This document shows, in pieces, positions 53,526 through 62,521 of a stretch of 64,000 bases of DNA. The stretch lies in contig JAIXWX010000022.1 of the NCBI GenBank assembly GCA_027491075.1, positions 186,001 through 250,000 of the forward strand, given 5' to 3'. Origin of the DNA: Flavobacteriales bacterium. Its GTDB lineage: Bacteria > Bacteroidota > Bacteroidia > Flavobacteriales_D > Sanyastnellaceae. The translations under genes were made by a program, and so were the position numbers. Position 1 is the stretch's first letter, and each line of letters starts with the position of its first letter. The notes beneath the pieces are model-generated. The model made no database searches, was not told the origin of the DNA, and saw only the letters and a program-made list of their open reading frames with translations.

Positions 53526-55590
53526 ACAGCTGAACGCGGTTTCTTTCTTGATCAATTCCGAGCACTTTCACTTTCACTTTTTGCTGAAGCTTCACCACTT
53601 CCATCGGATCTTTTACAAAACGATTGGCCAAATGACTGATATGAACGAGGCCTTCTTGCTTTATTCCAATGTTGACAAAGCAGCCAAAATTGGTAATATT
53701 CGTAACTATTCCAGGCAGCACCATTCCTTCTCTTAAGTCCTCTATCGAACGCACTTCGCTGAACTCAAACGACTCTATTGCGCTGCGCGGGTCCCTTCCT
53801 GGCTTAGACAATTCTTGAATGATATCTTGAAGTGTTTCTTCTCCAACCGTTTCTGATTTGTAATTCTCCTTCTTAATTTTTTTTATACCCTCCGCATTTC
53901 CTGTGAGTTCCTTAACTGTTAGGCCAACGTCCTTGGCCATTCTTTCAACAGTAGTATAACGCTCGGGATGCACGCCAGTATTATCCAGTGGGTTACTAGC
54001 TTCAGGTATTCTCAAAAATCCCACACATTGTTCAAACGTTTTGGCACCCAACTTCGGCACTTTCAACAACTGCTCACGGGAAGTAAATGCGCCATTTTTT
54101 TCTCTATAAGAAACAATGGCACTTGCTACCTTTGGCCCCAGTCCGCTGACATATTGCAAGAGCGATGCTCCTGCACTGTTTAAGTTTACCCCCACCGCAT
54201 TCACACAACTCAAAACAACTTGATCCAAAGAAGATTTTAATTTCGATTGATCCACATCGTGCTGATACTGACCGACGCCTATGGACTTTGGATCAATCTT
54301 AACCAATTCACTCAACGGGTCTGCTAAACGTCTTCCAATAGAGACAGCACCACGAACAGTTAGATCTTTATCTGGAAACTCTTCTCTTGCAATCTCCGAA
54401 GCAGAATAAATCGATGCTCCCGACTCATTCACCGCGAACACAGGAATTGATTTGGAGACGACTTCTTTGACAAACCATTCCGTTTCTCTTCCCGCTGTGC
54501 CATTACCTACCGCTATGGCTTCAATGCGAAACGACTGAATTAGATCAGACAACACTTGTTTCGACTTCGCCTTTTCGTTTTGGGGCTCGTTGGGAAAAAT
54601 GACGGTATCCTTCAGAAGATCTCCCGTTTCGTCTAAAACAACCACCTTACAACCCGTTCTAAATCCAGGATCAATGGCGAGAATTCTCTTTTGTCCCAAC
54701 GGAGAACTCAGTAAGAGCTGTCGAAGATTCTCTGCAAAAACTCGAATGGCTTCGTCATCCGCTTTCTCTTTACAAAGGGCCCTAAATTCATTTTCAATAG
54801 AAGGTTCAAGCAGTCTCCTGTATGAGTCTTTTATGGCATCCTCCAAAATCTCAGCGGACTCGTTGTTGTTGCGAATTATTTTGTAATATAATTTCTCCAA
54901 GGTCTTTTCTTCAGAAGGAGTAATTCGCATTCTCAACATCCCTTCTTCCTCTCCGCGCATGATCGCTAGGATTCTATGTGATGGAGCATTTTTCAAAGAC
55001 TCTTCAAACTCGAAATAATCTTTATACTTTAATGCTTCCTTTTCCTTGTCCCTGGCTACTTTAGATCTAATTGTTGCAAATCTTTCGAAGCTCGACCGAA
55101 CAATCGTTCGGTACTCGGAATTTTCGCTCACCCATTCTGCGATAATATCCTTCGCTCCTTCAATGGCTTCTTCCTCATTTCTGACCTGCTCATTGATAAA
55201 TCCAGAAGCTCTTTTTTCCACACTTCCCGGAACACCCATGTATATTGCTTCAGCGAGAGGCTCCAGTCCCTTCTCTTTCGCCATGGTTGCTCTTGTTTTT
55301 CGTTTCGGCTTAAATGGAAGATAGATGTCTTCCAATTCACTGAGTTCAGAAACCCCTTCTATCCTATTCTTAATATCGAGGGTAAGCTTTCCTTGTTCTT
55401 CAATACTGTGAAGAATAAAGTCTCTTCTTTTAGAAAACTCTTCTCTTTTCTTGGCTTCTTTTTGTATTTCTAAAACTTGCAATTCATCCAAACCTCCCGT
55501 TCTTTCCTTGCGATAACGAGCGATAAAAGGAATCGTGCATCCCTCCTCTAGCAAAGAGAGCACGGCTTTTTCTTGTTGATTCGAATACAT
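53509..55590 (-). CDS. tex: Tex-family RNA-binding protein (YqgF-HhH-S1)
   Basis: Cytoplasmic nucleic-acid-binding protein, 693 aa, linked to transcript stability and transcription elongation. The N-terminal helical domain starts with LSLLEEGCTIPFIARYRKER. The YqgF/RNase-H-like domain has ILAIDPGFRTGCKVVVLDE (about 320). Tandem HhH motifs include GASLLQYVSGLGPKVASAIV, and the C-terminal S1 domain holds GMVLPGIVTNITNFGCFVNI. The open frame extends to 55635, but that overlaps a TATTTTCG promoter box, so ATG 55590 is preferred. This makes the N-terminus slightly shorter than usual for Tex. Confidence 0.94.
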   Translation of the reverse strand: MYSNQQEKAVLSLLEEGCTIPFIARYRKERTGGLDELQVLEIQKEAKKREEFSKRRDFILHSIEEQGKLTLDIKNRIEGVSELSELEDIYLPFKPKRKTRATMAKEKGLEPLAEAIYMGVPGSVEKRASGFINEQVRNEEEAIEGAKDIIAEWVSENSEYRTIVRSSFERFATIRSKVARDKEKEALKYKDYFEFEESLKNAPSHRILAIMRGEEEGMLRMRITPSEEKTLEKLYYKIIRNNNESAEILEDAIKDSYRRLLEPSIENEFRALCKEKADDEAIRVFAENLRQLLLSSPLGQKRILAIDPGFRTGCKVVVLDETGDLLKDTVIFPNEPQNEKAKSKQVLSDLIQSFRIEAIAVGNGTAGRETEWFVKEVVSKSIPVFAVNESGASIYSASEIAREEFPDKDLTVRGAVSIGRRLADPLSELVKIDPKSIGVGQYQHDVDQSKLKSSLDQVVLSCVNAVGVNLNSAGASLLQYVSGLGPKVASAIVSYREKNGAFTSREQLLKVPKLGAKTFEQCVGFLRIPEASNPLDNTGVHPERYTTVERMAKDVGLTVKELTGNAEGIKKIKKENYKSETVGEETLQDIIQELSKPGRDPRSAIESFEFSEVRSIEDLREGMVLPGIVTNITNFGCFVNIGIKQEGLVHISHLANRFVKDPMEVVKLQQKVKVKVLGIDQERNRVQLSMKDL

Positions 55591-55609
55591 AGATAGAATA
55601 AAAGGAAGG

Positions 55610-55617
55610 CGAAAATA
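55610..55617 (-). promoter_or_regulatory. -7-like element (TATTTTCG) for tex
   Basis: On the minus strand TATTTTCG lies 19 nt before ATG 55590. It overlaps an upstream in-frame extension of tex, which argues for the shorter start. Confidence 0.4.
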
Positions 55618-55618
55618 C

Positions 55619-57130
55619 TCAGGGGATGACTTCAAACCATCCGTGAAAAATCACATTGTTATAAAATGCTTCCACCTGGTAAAAACCTCCTGCCCATGAA
55701 CTCACGTCCACGGACATGATGGCTCCAGAATTCATCGCTTGTTCATACACAAGTCTTCCACTTGCATCGTGTACTTTTATAATCTTCGGACTAACCAACG
55801 ATGTTGATCTTAAATAAATCAGATCAGTAGCTGGATTGGGATATACTTGAAGCGTATACTGCTCTTTATTCTCTTTAACATTCGCTGTACAAATCAAATA
55901 AGAGTGGTCATGCGCTGCGTCAAAAATTTTCTCCTCCACCTTATAAAATGCTGATGATTCCCCGTATTCATAGCCGCCTCTAATGCCATTTATAGCGAGA
56001 ATAATACCACTGCCTGATATAGGATCAAAGTAGAAATCGGATATCAAACCATACGCTTCTCCTGCGTGTCCCATCATATACACCTCAGGAAAAACAATAT
56101 CTCCAAAAGGTGCATTTGTGGTACGTTGAAGCCCCAGTCCCCATTCTCTGAAAAGTCCGTAAAAATTATCTCCATTCGCTCCATTATAGCTCCATTCAGG
56201 GGCATGCATCAATTGAATTGCACTGGAAGATAGTATTTGATTTCCTTCGTAGAGGCCGTTGTTAAGATGTACCTTCATCACTTTGGCCAGGTCCAAAGCA
56301 CTGATGCGCAATCCTCCTTGAGGTCCAAACACCAATCCATTTATCCCCGGCGAGTAAGAGCTAAAATCCAAAGGAGTTGGAGCCACTCCTTGAAAATTAT
56401 CTACTTGAGGCACCCATCCATTTACATATCTGTAAATCACGGCCAAGTCATTGATATCCGATAAGTCGGTAACATTATAGGAACCCGTGATTCCCATAGG
56501 AGTGAGAATGTTTTGCTTTATGTAGGTGTCAAAACGTTGATTGCTCCACTTCTCAATAAGGGTACCGATTACGCCATAGTTGATATTACTATAAGTGAAA
56601 AAAGTTCCGGGTTGCTCTACTCGAAACATATTAGTGCTATAAAAAACTCCGAGTGGAATGAGTAAATCACTGATGTTCGGGGGAAAAGGCAAGGATTGAA
56701 AAGTTACCTCCAAAAAATCACCATAACCATCTCCGTCTTGAAGACTACTGGTATGAGAAAGTAACATTCGGTATGTGATGGGGGTATTGGGGTAATTAGG
56801 ATTTCTCAAGTTCCAACCCAACGCAGTGCTTACATCATCATCAAGACCGAAAAGTCCCTGATCGTATAGTTTCATCAATGCCATCGCCGTAACCAGCTTA
56901 GATACCGAAGCGATTCTGAACATGGTGTTGTTATCGACTGGAAGATCTCGTGTAACATCCTTCAATCCCAGATGATGCACTTGATCTACTTCACCTCCGC
57001 AAAGTGTAACCACTGACATACCCAATACTTCCTCTTCCGTTTGAATGGAAATCAGAGCGTTCTGGAGTTGCGCTGACACCATCAGTCCAACACTCACGAA
57101 AAAAGTTGTGATGAGAATTTTCATTTTCAT
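55619..57130 (-). CDS. Exported serine hydrolase (beta-lactamase class C fold) with T9SS domain
   Basis: A 503-aa secreted hydrolase related in fold to PBPs and class C beta-lactamases. The signal peptide covers residues 1-20. The nucleophile motif is Ser75-Val-Ser-Lys78 in FRIASVSKLVTAMALM. The tyrosine motif is YSN in FFTYSNINYGVIG, and GHAGEAYGLISDF lies at the place of the usual HxG block. The C-terminal T9SS type A domain includes VYPNPATDLIYLRST and SSWAGGFYQVEAF. It is distinct in sequence from the hydrolase at 40844. The start could be either of two close ATG codons. The substrate is unknown. Confidence 0.88.
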   Translation of the reverse strand: MKMKILITTFFVSVGLMVSAQLQNALISIQTEEEVLGMSVVTLCGGEVDQVHHLGLKDVTRDLPVDNNTMFRIASVSKLVTAMALMKLYDQGLFGLDDDVSTALGWNLRNPNYPNTPITYRMLLSHTSSLQDGDGYGDFLEVTFQSLPFPPNISDLLIPLGVFYSTNMFRVEQPGTFFTYSNINYGVIGTLIEKWSNQRFDTYIKQNILTPMGITGSYNVTDLSDINDLAVIYRYVNGWVPQVDNFQGVAPTPLDFSSYSPGINGLVFGPQGGLRISALDLAKVMKVHLNNGLYEGNQILSSSAIQLMHAPEWSYNGANGDNFYGLFREWGLGLQRTTNAPFGDIVFPEVYMMGHAGEAYGLISDFYFDPISGSGIILAINGIRGGYEYGESSAFYKVEEKIFDAAHDHSYLICTANVKENKEQYTLQVYPNPATDLIYLRSTSLVSPKIIKVHDASGRLVYEQAMNSGAIMSVDVSSWAGGFYQVEAFYNNVIFHGWFEVIP

Positions 57131-57188
57131 AAAGTTAAAACACTATTTAGAGAAGATAGTTATAAATTTATGAAAATTTACGGAAATA

Positions 57189-57983
57189 TCAAAGGCCCGT
57201 GATTCTCGCCATATCCAGTTGAAGATTCTTTGCCTCCTTTGCAGCGGCGGCGGCGAAAGTGCTTGGATCTGATGACGCATACAAGATTGATCTACTTGCG
57301 TTAATCAATAATCCAATGTCTTTATTTCTACCAAACTTGATTACCTCTTCCAAGCTTCCTCCTTGGGCCCCAACTCCTGGGACGAGAAGAAAGTGATCTG
57401 GTACAATCTTCCTCACTTGTTCAAGCAACTCCGCCTTGGTAGCTCCAACAACGAACATGGTGTTTTGTGGTGTTCCCCAAGTCGAAACAGTCTGCAATAC
57501 TTTCTCAAAAAGCGCAGATTTCCCATCGGAAAAAGTCTGAAAATCATAAGCTCCTTGGTTGCTTGTGAGTGCTAACACAATGGCCCATTTACCTGGATTT
57601 TGAAGAAATGGTTCGACGCTGTCCCTTCCCATATAAGGGGCAACCGTGACTGAGTCAAAGCCATAGGTTTCGTAAAACGTTTTAGCGTAATACGAAGAAG
57701 TATTTCCTATATCCCCTCGTTTTGCGTCCGCTATTGTAAAATGATCGTTTCCGATATACTGAACCGTTTCCTCTAATATTTCCCAACCTTCTTTTCCAAG
57801 ACACTCATAAAAGGCCAAGTTGGGTTTATAAGCGACGCAATAATCTCTAGTAGCATCGATGATCGACTTATTGAAATCGAGAAGAGAAATGCCCGCCGGA
57901 ATCTTGTTAGGGTCAGTGTCCAGACCTACGCATAAAAACGACTTTCTATCCTGAATTAGGGCTACTAGTTTGTTGTATTCCAT
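57189..57983 (-). CDS. pyrF: Orotidine 5'-phosphate decarboxylase (type 2)
   Basis: Last step of UMP synthesis, decarboxylating OMP, in the cytoplasm. The protein is 264 aa, the length of the longer type 2 family. The active site motif is TIADAKRGDIGNTSSYYA (about 83-100, with the Asp-Lys-Asp charge network), preceded by FLCVGLDTDP and YKPNLAFYE. APYMGRDSVEPFL and LLVPGVGAQGG complete the phosphate-binding loops. It is the third gene of a purM-prfA-pyrF run, 3 nt after prfA. Confidence 0.96.
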   Translation of the reverse strand: MEYNKLVALIQDRKSFLCVGLDTDPNKIPAGISLLDFNKSIIDATRDYCVAYKPNLAFYECLGKEGWEILEETVQYIGNDHFTIADAKRGDIGNTSSYYAKTFYETYGFDSVTVAPYMGRDSVEPFLQNPGKWAIVLALTSNQGAYDFQTFSDGKSALFEKVLQTVSTWGTPQNTMFVVGATKAELLEQVRKIVPDHFLLVPGVGAQGGSLEEVIKFGRNKDIGLLINASRSILYASSDPSTFAAAAAKEAKNLQLDMARITGL

Positions 57984-57986
57984 TGA

Positions 57987-59069
57987 TTAATTCTGTGCTG
58001 ATGCAAGTAACTTCTCTGTGTTTTCGGCTAGTTTCAATGCTTCGATAACCTCTTCTATTTCGCCATTCATTGCTGCGTCGAGATTGTATAGCGTAAGGTT
58101 GATACGATGATCTGTTATTCTCCCTTGTGGAAAATTATAGGTCCGAATTTTTGCACTGCGATCCCCTGTGCTCACTAAAGACTTTCTCATGCGAGCGCGC
58201 TCCTCTTGTCGCTTGTTTACTTCGGTCTCAAAAATGCGCGTACGAAGCATGGTGAGCGCTTTCTCGTAATTTTCGTGTTGTGATCTACCCTCTTGGCAAG
58301 CTACCACGACCCCAGTAGGAACGTGCGTCAAACGCACCGCAGATTCTGTCTTATTCACGTGCTGTCCACCTGCACCGCTCGAACGATAGGTGTCTCGCTG
58401 GATGTCTGCTGGATTAATTACAACGTCAAACTCTTCTGCTTCTGGCATCACAGCCACTGTTGCAGCACTTGTATGCACGCGGCCTTGTGTTTCGGTCTCT
58501 GGAACTCGTTGTACGCGGTGCACCCCACTTTCAAACTTCAATGTCCCATATACTTCTTGACCACTTACTTCTATGGAAACCTCTTTATACCCTCCCATGG
58601 TTCCTTCAGAAACGGAAAGCACTTCATATTTCCAGCCTTTATTTTGAATATACCGAGTGTACATTCGGTACAGATCTCCTGCGAAAATGGATGCCTCGTC
58701 TCCGCCGGTCCCCGCGCGAATTTCAAGTATGCAATTCTTTGTATCTTCAGGGTCTTTTGGAATAAGAAGAAACTTTATTTCTTCTTCCATTTTCTCTCTT
58801 TCTGGAAGCAGGGTATCTAACTCCTCTTGCGCCAACATTCTTAGATCTTGATCATCGTTGGATGCCAACACGTTTTTCGCATCTTGAATGTTCAAGAGTA
58901 TTCTCTTATATCGTTGAGTCGTATCTACAATATCTTCTAAGTCCTTGTATTCTTTCATTAAAGAAGGATAGCGCTTCATGTCACCAATTACGTCTGGATC
59001 GGTGATGAGCTTTCCTACCTCGTTATATCTATCTACAATGGCTTCTAATCGTTGAAGTAAATCCTGCAT
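57987..59069 (-). CDS. prfA: Peptide chain release factor 1
   Basis: Terminates translation at UAA and UAG. From ATG 59069 the protein is 360 aa, the standard length; the frame extends to 59102 but would overlap purM. The peptidyl-hydrolysis motif GGQ is in [20 protein letters not shown] (about 223-242). The stop-codon recognition region is near [20 protein letters not shown]. It lies 10 nt after purM and 3 nt before pyrF, so the three are one transcription unit. Confidence 0.96.
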   Translation of the reverse strand: MQDLLQRLEAIVDRYNEVGKLITDPDVIGDMKRYPSLMKEYKDLEDIVDTTQRYKRILLNIQDAKNVLASNDDQDLRMLAQEELDTLLPEREKMEEEIKFLLIPKDPEDTKNCILEIRAGTGGDEASIFAGDLYRMYTRYIQNKGWKYEVLSVSEGTMGGYKEVSIEVSGQEVYGTLKFESGVHRVQRVPETETQGRVHTSAATVAVMPEAEEFDVVINPADIQRDTYRSSGAGGQHVNKTESAVRLTHVPTGVVVACQEGRSQHENYEKALTMLRTRIFETEVNKRQEERARMRKSLVSTGDRSAKIRTYNFPQGRITDHRINLTLYNLDAAMNGEIEEVIEALKLAENTEKLLASAQN

Positions 59070-59079
59070 TTCTTTCTTC

Positions 59080-60252
59080 TTATTCGTAAACAAACTCACC
59101 ATTAGAGCTGGTGATTACCAATGATTTCTTGTCGCTCGCCTCTACTCTGCCAATTACTTTTGCTTCCACTTGAAACTCCTCTGCAATGCGAATAATCTCC
59201 AAGGCGGTCGCCTCGTCCGTATAAATCTCCATTCGATGTCCCATGTTGAACACACGGTACATTTCCTTCCAATCTGTTTTAGATTCCTGCTGAATGGCTT
59301 GGAACAAAGGAGGGGTTTCGAATAAATTATCTTTTATTATTCTCACTTGATCTACGAAATGAAGCACTTTTGTTTGTCCGCCTCCACTGCAATGTACCAT
59401 TCCTCCGATTTTTTCTCTGTGCTGATCCAGAATTTTCTTGATAATAGGCGCATACGTCCTTGTTGGTGACAAGACCAATTTCCCCGCATCCAACGGAGCG
59501 CCTTCGACGTAATCCGTTAAAGCGTATGAACCGCTATAAACAAGTGTTTCAGGTACGGAAGGATCATAACTCTCTGGATAGCGATCTGCAAGTTCATGAT
59601 AAAAAACATCATGACGCGCACTCGTCAAACCGTTACTTCCCATACCGCCATTGTATTCGGTCTCATAAATGGCTTGACCAAAAGACGCTAAGCCGACAAT
59701 CACCTGACCCGGTTTGATGCCCGCGTTATCAATTACTTCGGAGCGCTTCATTCTACAAACGACGGTGGAATCCACAATAATGGTTCTCACCAAATCCCCA
59801 ACATCCGCTGTTTCTCCTCCCGTCGATACGATTTTCACTCCCCATTTAGCAAGCTCTACTAAAAGCTCTTCTGTACCTTCAATAATGGCCTTAATGACAT
59901 CTCCTGGAATAAGATTCTTATTCCGTCCTATGGTGCTGCTAAGCATGATATGATCGGATGCGCCCACGCACAACAAATCATCAATATTCATAATTAAAGC
60001 ATCTTGAGCGATGCCTTTCCATACAGAAATGTCCCCTGTCTCCTTCCAATACATGTAGGCTAAGGAGGACTTCGTTCCAGCCCCATCTGCATGCATAACA
60101 ATGCAGTGGTCTTCTGATCCGGTCAGAAAATCCGGCACTATTTTACAGAAGGCTTTTGGAAAAAGTCCTTTATCAACGTTTTGAATTGCTGCGTGAACTT
60201 CTTCTTTGCCAGAAGAAACACCGCGTGCTGCATATCTTGAGGAATCAGTCAT
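59080..60252 (-). CDS. purM: Phosphoribosylformylglycinamidine cyclo-ligase
   Basis: Fifth step of purine synthesis, an ATP-dependent ring closure giving AIR. The protein is 390 aa, the longer Bacteroidota type. Motifs are [18 protein letters not shown] at the N-terminus, [17 protein letters not shown] with the following [15 protein letters not shown] (metal-ATP site), [13 protein letters not shown], and [15 protein letters not shown]. The C-terminal half ends [19 protein letters not shown]. It heads the purM-prfA-pyrF operon. Its ATG lies 3 nt after the T-tract of the preceding gene's terminator, so the mRNA start must overlap that hairpin. Confidence 0.95.
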   Translation of the reverse strand: MTDSSRYAARGVSSGKEEVHAAIQNVDKGLFPKAFCKIVPDFLTGSEDHCIVMHADGAGTKSSLAYMYWKETGDISVWKGIAQDALIMNIDDLLCVGASDHIMLSSTIGRNKNLIPGDVIKAIIEGTEELLVELAKWGVKIVSTGGETADVGDLVRTIIVDSTVVCRMKRSEVIDNAGIKPGQVIVGLASFGQAIYETEYNGGMGSNGLTSARHDVFYHELADRYPESYDPSVPETLVYSGSYALTDYVEGAPLDAGKLVLSPTRTYAPIIKKILDQHREKIGGMVHCSGGGQTKVLHFVDQVRIIKDNLFETPPLFQAIQQESKTDWKEMYRVFNMGHRMEIYTDEATALEIIRIAEEFQVEAKVIGRVEASDKKSLVITSSNGEFVYE

Positions 60253-60255
60253 GGT

Positions 60256-60289
60256 AAAAAAAAGAGGCCCTCTTTTTCAAGAAGGCCTC
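60256..60289 (-). terminator. Terminator of the PorE-like gene, abutting purM
   Basis: On the minus strand GAGGCC/GGCCTC (60289-60284 with 60269-60264) with a 14-nt loop is followed by eight T (60263-60256), then ACC and the purM ATG. Confidence 0.8.
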
Positions 60290-60296
60290 AAAGGTA
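60289..60296 (-). promoter_or_regulatory. -7 promoter element (TACCTTTG) for purM
   Basis: Perfect TAnnTTTG on the minus strand, its last base being the first base of the terminator stem. Transcription would start inside the hairpin. No clear -33 TTTG is seen. Confidence 0.5.
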
Positions 60297-60307
60297 TAAT
60301 GAATAAT

Positions 60308-62356
60308 CTACTTCTTAGGTGCAGGGACATAGTTGGTATCAACAATTCTGAATACCGTTCTACGATTTAGCTGATGTGCAGCCTCTTGCTTATCTGCTGG
60401 TAACGCGTTGATATAAGCTTCTGTCATTTCTGTACCTGCTGGGAAACCTAGCATGGATACCATCAGTTTCTTTGGTTCTTTTTCTCCTTTTCCTACAGGA
60501 CGCAATCTAGTCGCATCAATTCCTTTGCCGATTAGATAGTCTACGCATGTTTGAGCTCTTGCTTGAGAAAGCTTTTGATTGGCATCATCCGTTCCACGCG
60601 AATCTGTATGTGCTTCAAGCTGTATTACAAACTTTGGGTTCTTCTGCATAAGATCCAGCAGATAGTTCAACGAGTCAGCTGAATTCACCGTTTCATCAAT
60701 CAACAAAGAAGCCTGATTGAAAGGATACAATACAATAGGCATTCCATATTCCTTTCCTGTTTCTACAGGAGCGATGAAATATTCCTTCACCAAATTCATA
60801 GAAGATGTTGCTTTAAGGGTAGAGAACTTATCTCCGACACCGATATAATCTTTCTTATCTACTTTGATGGAGTAGGTTGTTTCAGGTTTGATTTTGGTGT
60901 TATCCAGTGTAAATCCGCCATTTCCATCGGTGGAGAGTTTGTAGTCATCTCCATTAGAGCCCTTCACTACCACATCCGCACCTTGCACGGCAGCACCTGT
61001 TTTTTCATCATATACAGTACCTGTAATGGAGAATGTTAGTGGTGGTTCCATGAAGTAATAAATATCATCCAATCCTTTTCCGCCTGGGCGGTTAGAAGTG
61101 AAGAACCCGCTGAACTTCGACTTGTCATTAGCGTCTTCGAGGATGAATCCAAAATCATCGGAGGAGCTGTTCACTGGGAATTCAAGACCCGCAGCCGCTC
61201 CGAAAGTCATATCGCCCGTTTTTTCAGCCTTGAAGATATCAAGACCACCTAAACCACCACGACCGTTGGTACTGAAATACAGTGTGCCGTCTTTGGCCAC
61301 ATAAGGAAACATCTCATCTCCTTTTGTATTGATGGCTGAAAGATTGGTTGGTTTACCGAACTTGTCGTTTTTGCTATCGTAGCTCATGTACCACAAATCT
61401 TTTCCTCCCTTTCCTCCTGGCATTTCTGCAGAGAAAATCATGAACTTCTGATCCGGAGTAAGGCAAGGATGACCCACCGTTGAACTATCATCCACAGAGC
61501 GGTCAATGATATTCAAGCTAACAGGATCTGAGTATCCATTTCCTGATTTCTTCGCTACCATGATATCGCATGCAAAACGATCTCCGTTGTCGTATTTGCA
61601 AAAAGTATAATACATCACCCCAAAGTCTTTATCAAAGGCTGCTACACCTTCATGGCCGGCCGAGTTGATGACATTACTAAGAGGAGTTGGCGTTCCCCAC
61701 TTTCCTTTTTTATCTCTTTCAACGATAAATAAATCCATGAAATCCTCTCCCGTCTTTGGATCTACACTAGATCCACTGGACTCCTTTCTGGAAGAAGAAA
61801 AAATGAACTCATCCTTTTTTCCAGCGATGTTGATGCTGTAGTCAAAAGAACTTGAGTTAAGGGCAGCCAAGTTTTCAAGGATGATCTTTGGTTTAGCAGC
61901 TTTCTTATCAGCAGCTAATTGACATGCTTTTACTCTGTCATTCGCTTTATTCTTTTCTCCACCTTTCGCCATATACTTATTGTATTGCGCGATGGCCTCT
62001 TCGAACTTTCCTTGTTCTTGAAGCGCGATGGCGAAGTCGTAGTAAACTTCATTATTTGTATTGTAGTACTGAGCAGTGATTGCTTTATTATACCACTCTT
62101 CTGATTGACTGTACAAGGTAGAGCGGCGATAACATTCTCCGATGCGGTAAAAAACACGACCCTTCTCTGTGAGATCTTTAACAGCGGGTTCGGCTTGTTT
62201 GTAGAGACGTGCAGCTTCGGTGTAACCTCCGTTATCAAACTCAACATCAGCCTTTTTCGTGGCTTTGGTTTGAGCGAAAGTACCGACTGAAATCAATAGA
62301 GCAGCTGTAGCAGTGAGGAACAGGCGCAAGGCTTTCATAAGGTTTTGTTTTGACAT
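60308..62356 (-). CDS. PorE-like protein: TPR, PD40 propeller, CarboxypepD_reg, OmpA domain
   Basis: Exported protein of 682 aa (676 from a second ATG at 62338). After the signal peptide (ALRLFLTATAALLISVGTFA) come TPRs (about 30-150, ADVEFDNGGYTEAARLYKQA), WD40/PD40-type repeats (about 170-430, with GHEGVAAFDKD and STNGRGGLGGLDIFKAE), a carboxypeptidase regulatory domain (about 445-520) and an OmpA C-terminal peptidoglycan-binding domain (IQLEAHTDSRGTDDANQKLS, about 575-680). This four-domain order equals that of PorE, the T9SS component anchoring the system to peptidoglycan, but there is no lipobox here and no PorP/SprF gene beside it. Similar proteins also exist without a T9SS role. It is transcribed alone. 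Confidence 0.85.
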   Translation of the reverse strand: MSKQNLMKALRLFLTATAALLISVGTFAQTKATKKADVEFDNGGYTEAARLYKQAEPAVKDLTEKGRVFYRIGECYRRSTLYSQSEEWYNKAITAQYYNTNNEVYYDFAIALQEQGKFEEAIAQYNKYMAKGGEKNKANDRVKACQLAADKKAAKPKIILENLAALNSSSFDYSINIAGKKDEFIFSSSRKESSGSSVDPKTGEDFMDLFIVERDKKGKWGTPTPLSNVINSAGHEGVAAFDKDFGVMYYTFCKYDNGDRFACDIMVAKKSGNGYSDPVSLNIIDRSVDDSSTVGHPCLTPDQKFMIFSAEMPGGKGGKDLWYMSYDSKNDKFGKPTNLSAINTKGDEMFPYVAKDGTLYFSTNGRGGLGGLDIFKAEKTGDMTFGAAAGLEFPVNSSSDDFGFILEDANDKSKFSGFFTSNRPGGKGLDDIYYFMEPPLTFSITGTVYDEKTGAAVQGADVVVKGSNGDDYKLSTDGNGGFTLDNTKIKPETTYSIKVDKKDYIGVGDKFSTLKATSSMNLVKEYFIAPVETGKEYGMPIVLYPFNQASLLIDETVNSADSLNYLLDLMQKNPKFVIQLEAHTDSRGTDDANQKLSQARAQTCVDYLIGKGIDATRLRPVGKGEKEPKKLMVSMLGFPAGTEMTEAYINALPADKQEAAHQLNRRTVFRIVDTNYVPAPKK

Positions 62357-62375
62357 GCAGTTTTAATGGTGGCGA

Positions 62376-62383
62376 CGAAAATA
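62376..62383 (-). promoter_or_regulatory. -7-like element (TATTTTCG) for the PorE-like gene
   Basis: On the minus strand TATTTTCG ends 19 nt before ATG 62356. A TTTTG is about 22 nt further upstream. Confidence 0.4.
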
Positions 62384-62463
62384 GTGAATAATCAACTTTG
62401 TGTCACAAAAAATTAGGATAATTCACTTTCCTCGCAATTAATTTGGTTATCGGTTGCTAATAT

Positions 62464-62499
62464 AAAAAAAGAGACCTTTTCATAAAGAAAAGATCTCTT
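62464..62499 (-). terminator. Rho-independent terminator after glnN
   Basis: On the minus strand AGAGATCTTTTC pairs with GAAAAGGTCTCT around a 5-7 nt loop, followed by T6-7 (62470-62464). It lies just after the glutamine synthetase stop. Confidence 0.8.
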
Positions 62500-62521
62500 T
62501 TTAGTCTTTGATTTCTACCAA

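Noticed and set aside
58293-58820. 175-codon plus-strand frame in prfA
   Set aside because: Shadow of a conserved gene; composition (many Cys, His, Phe) is not protein-like.
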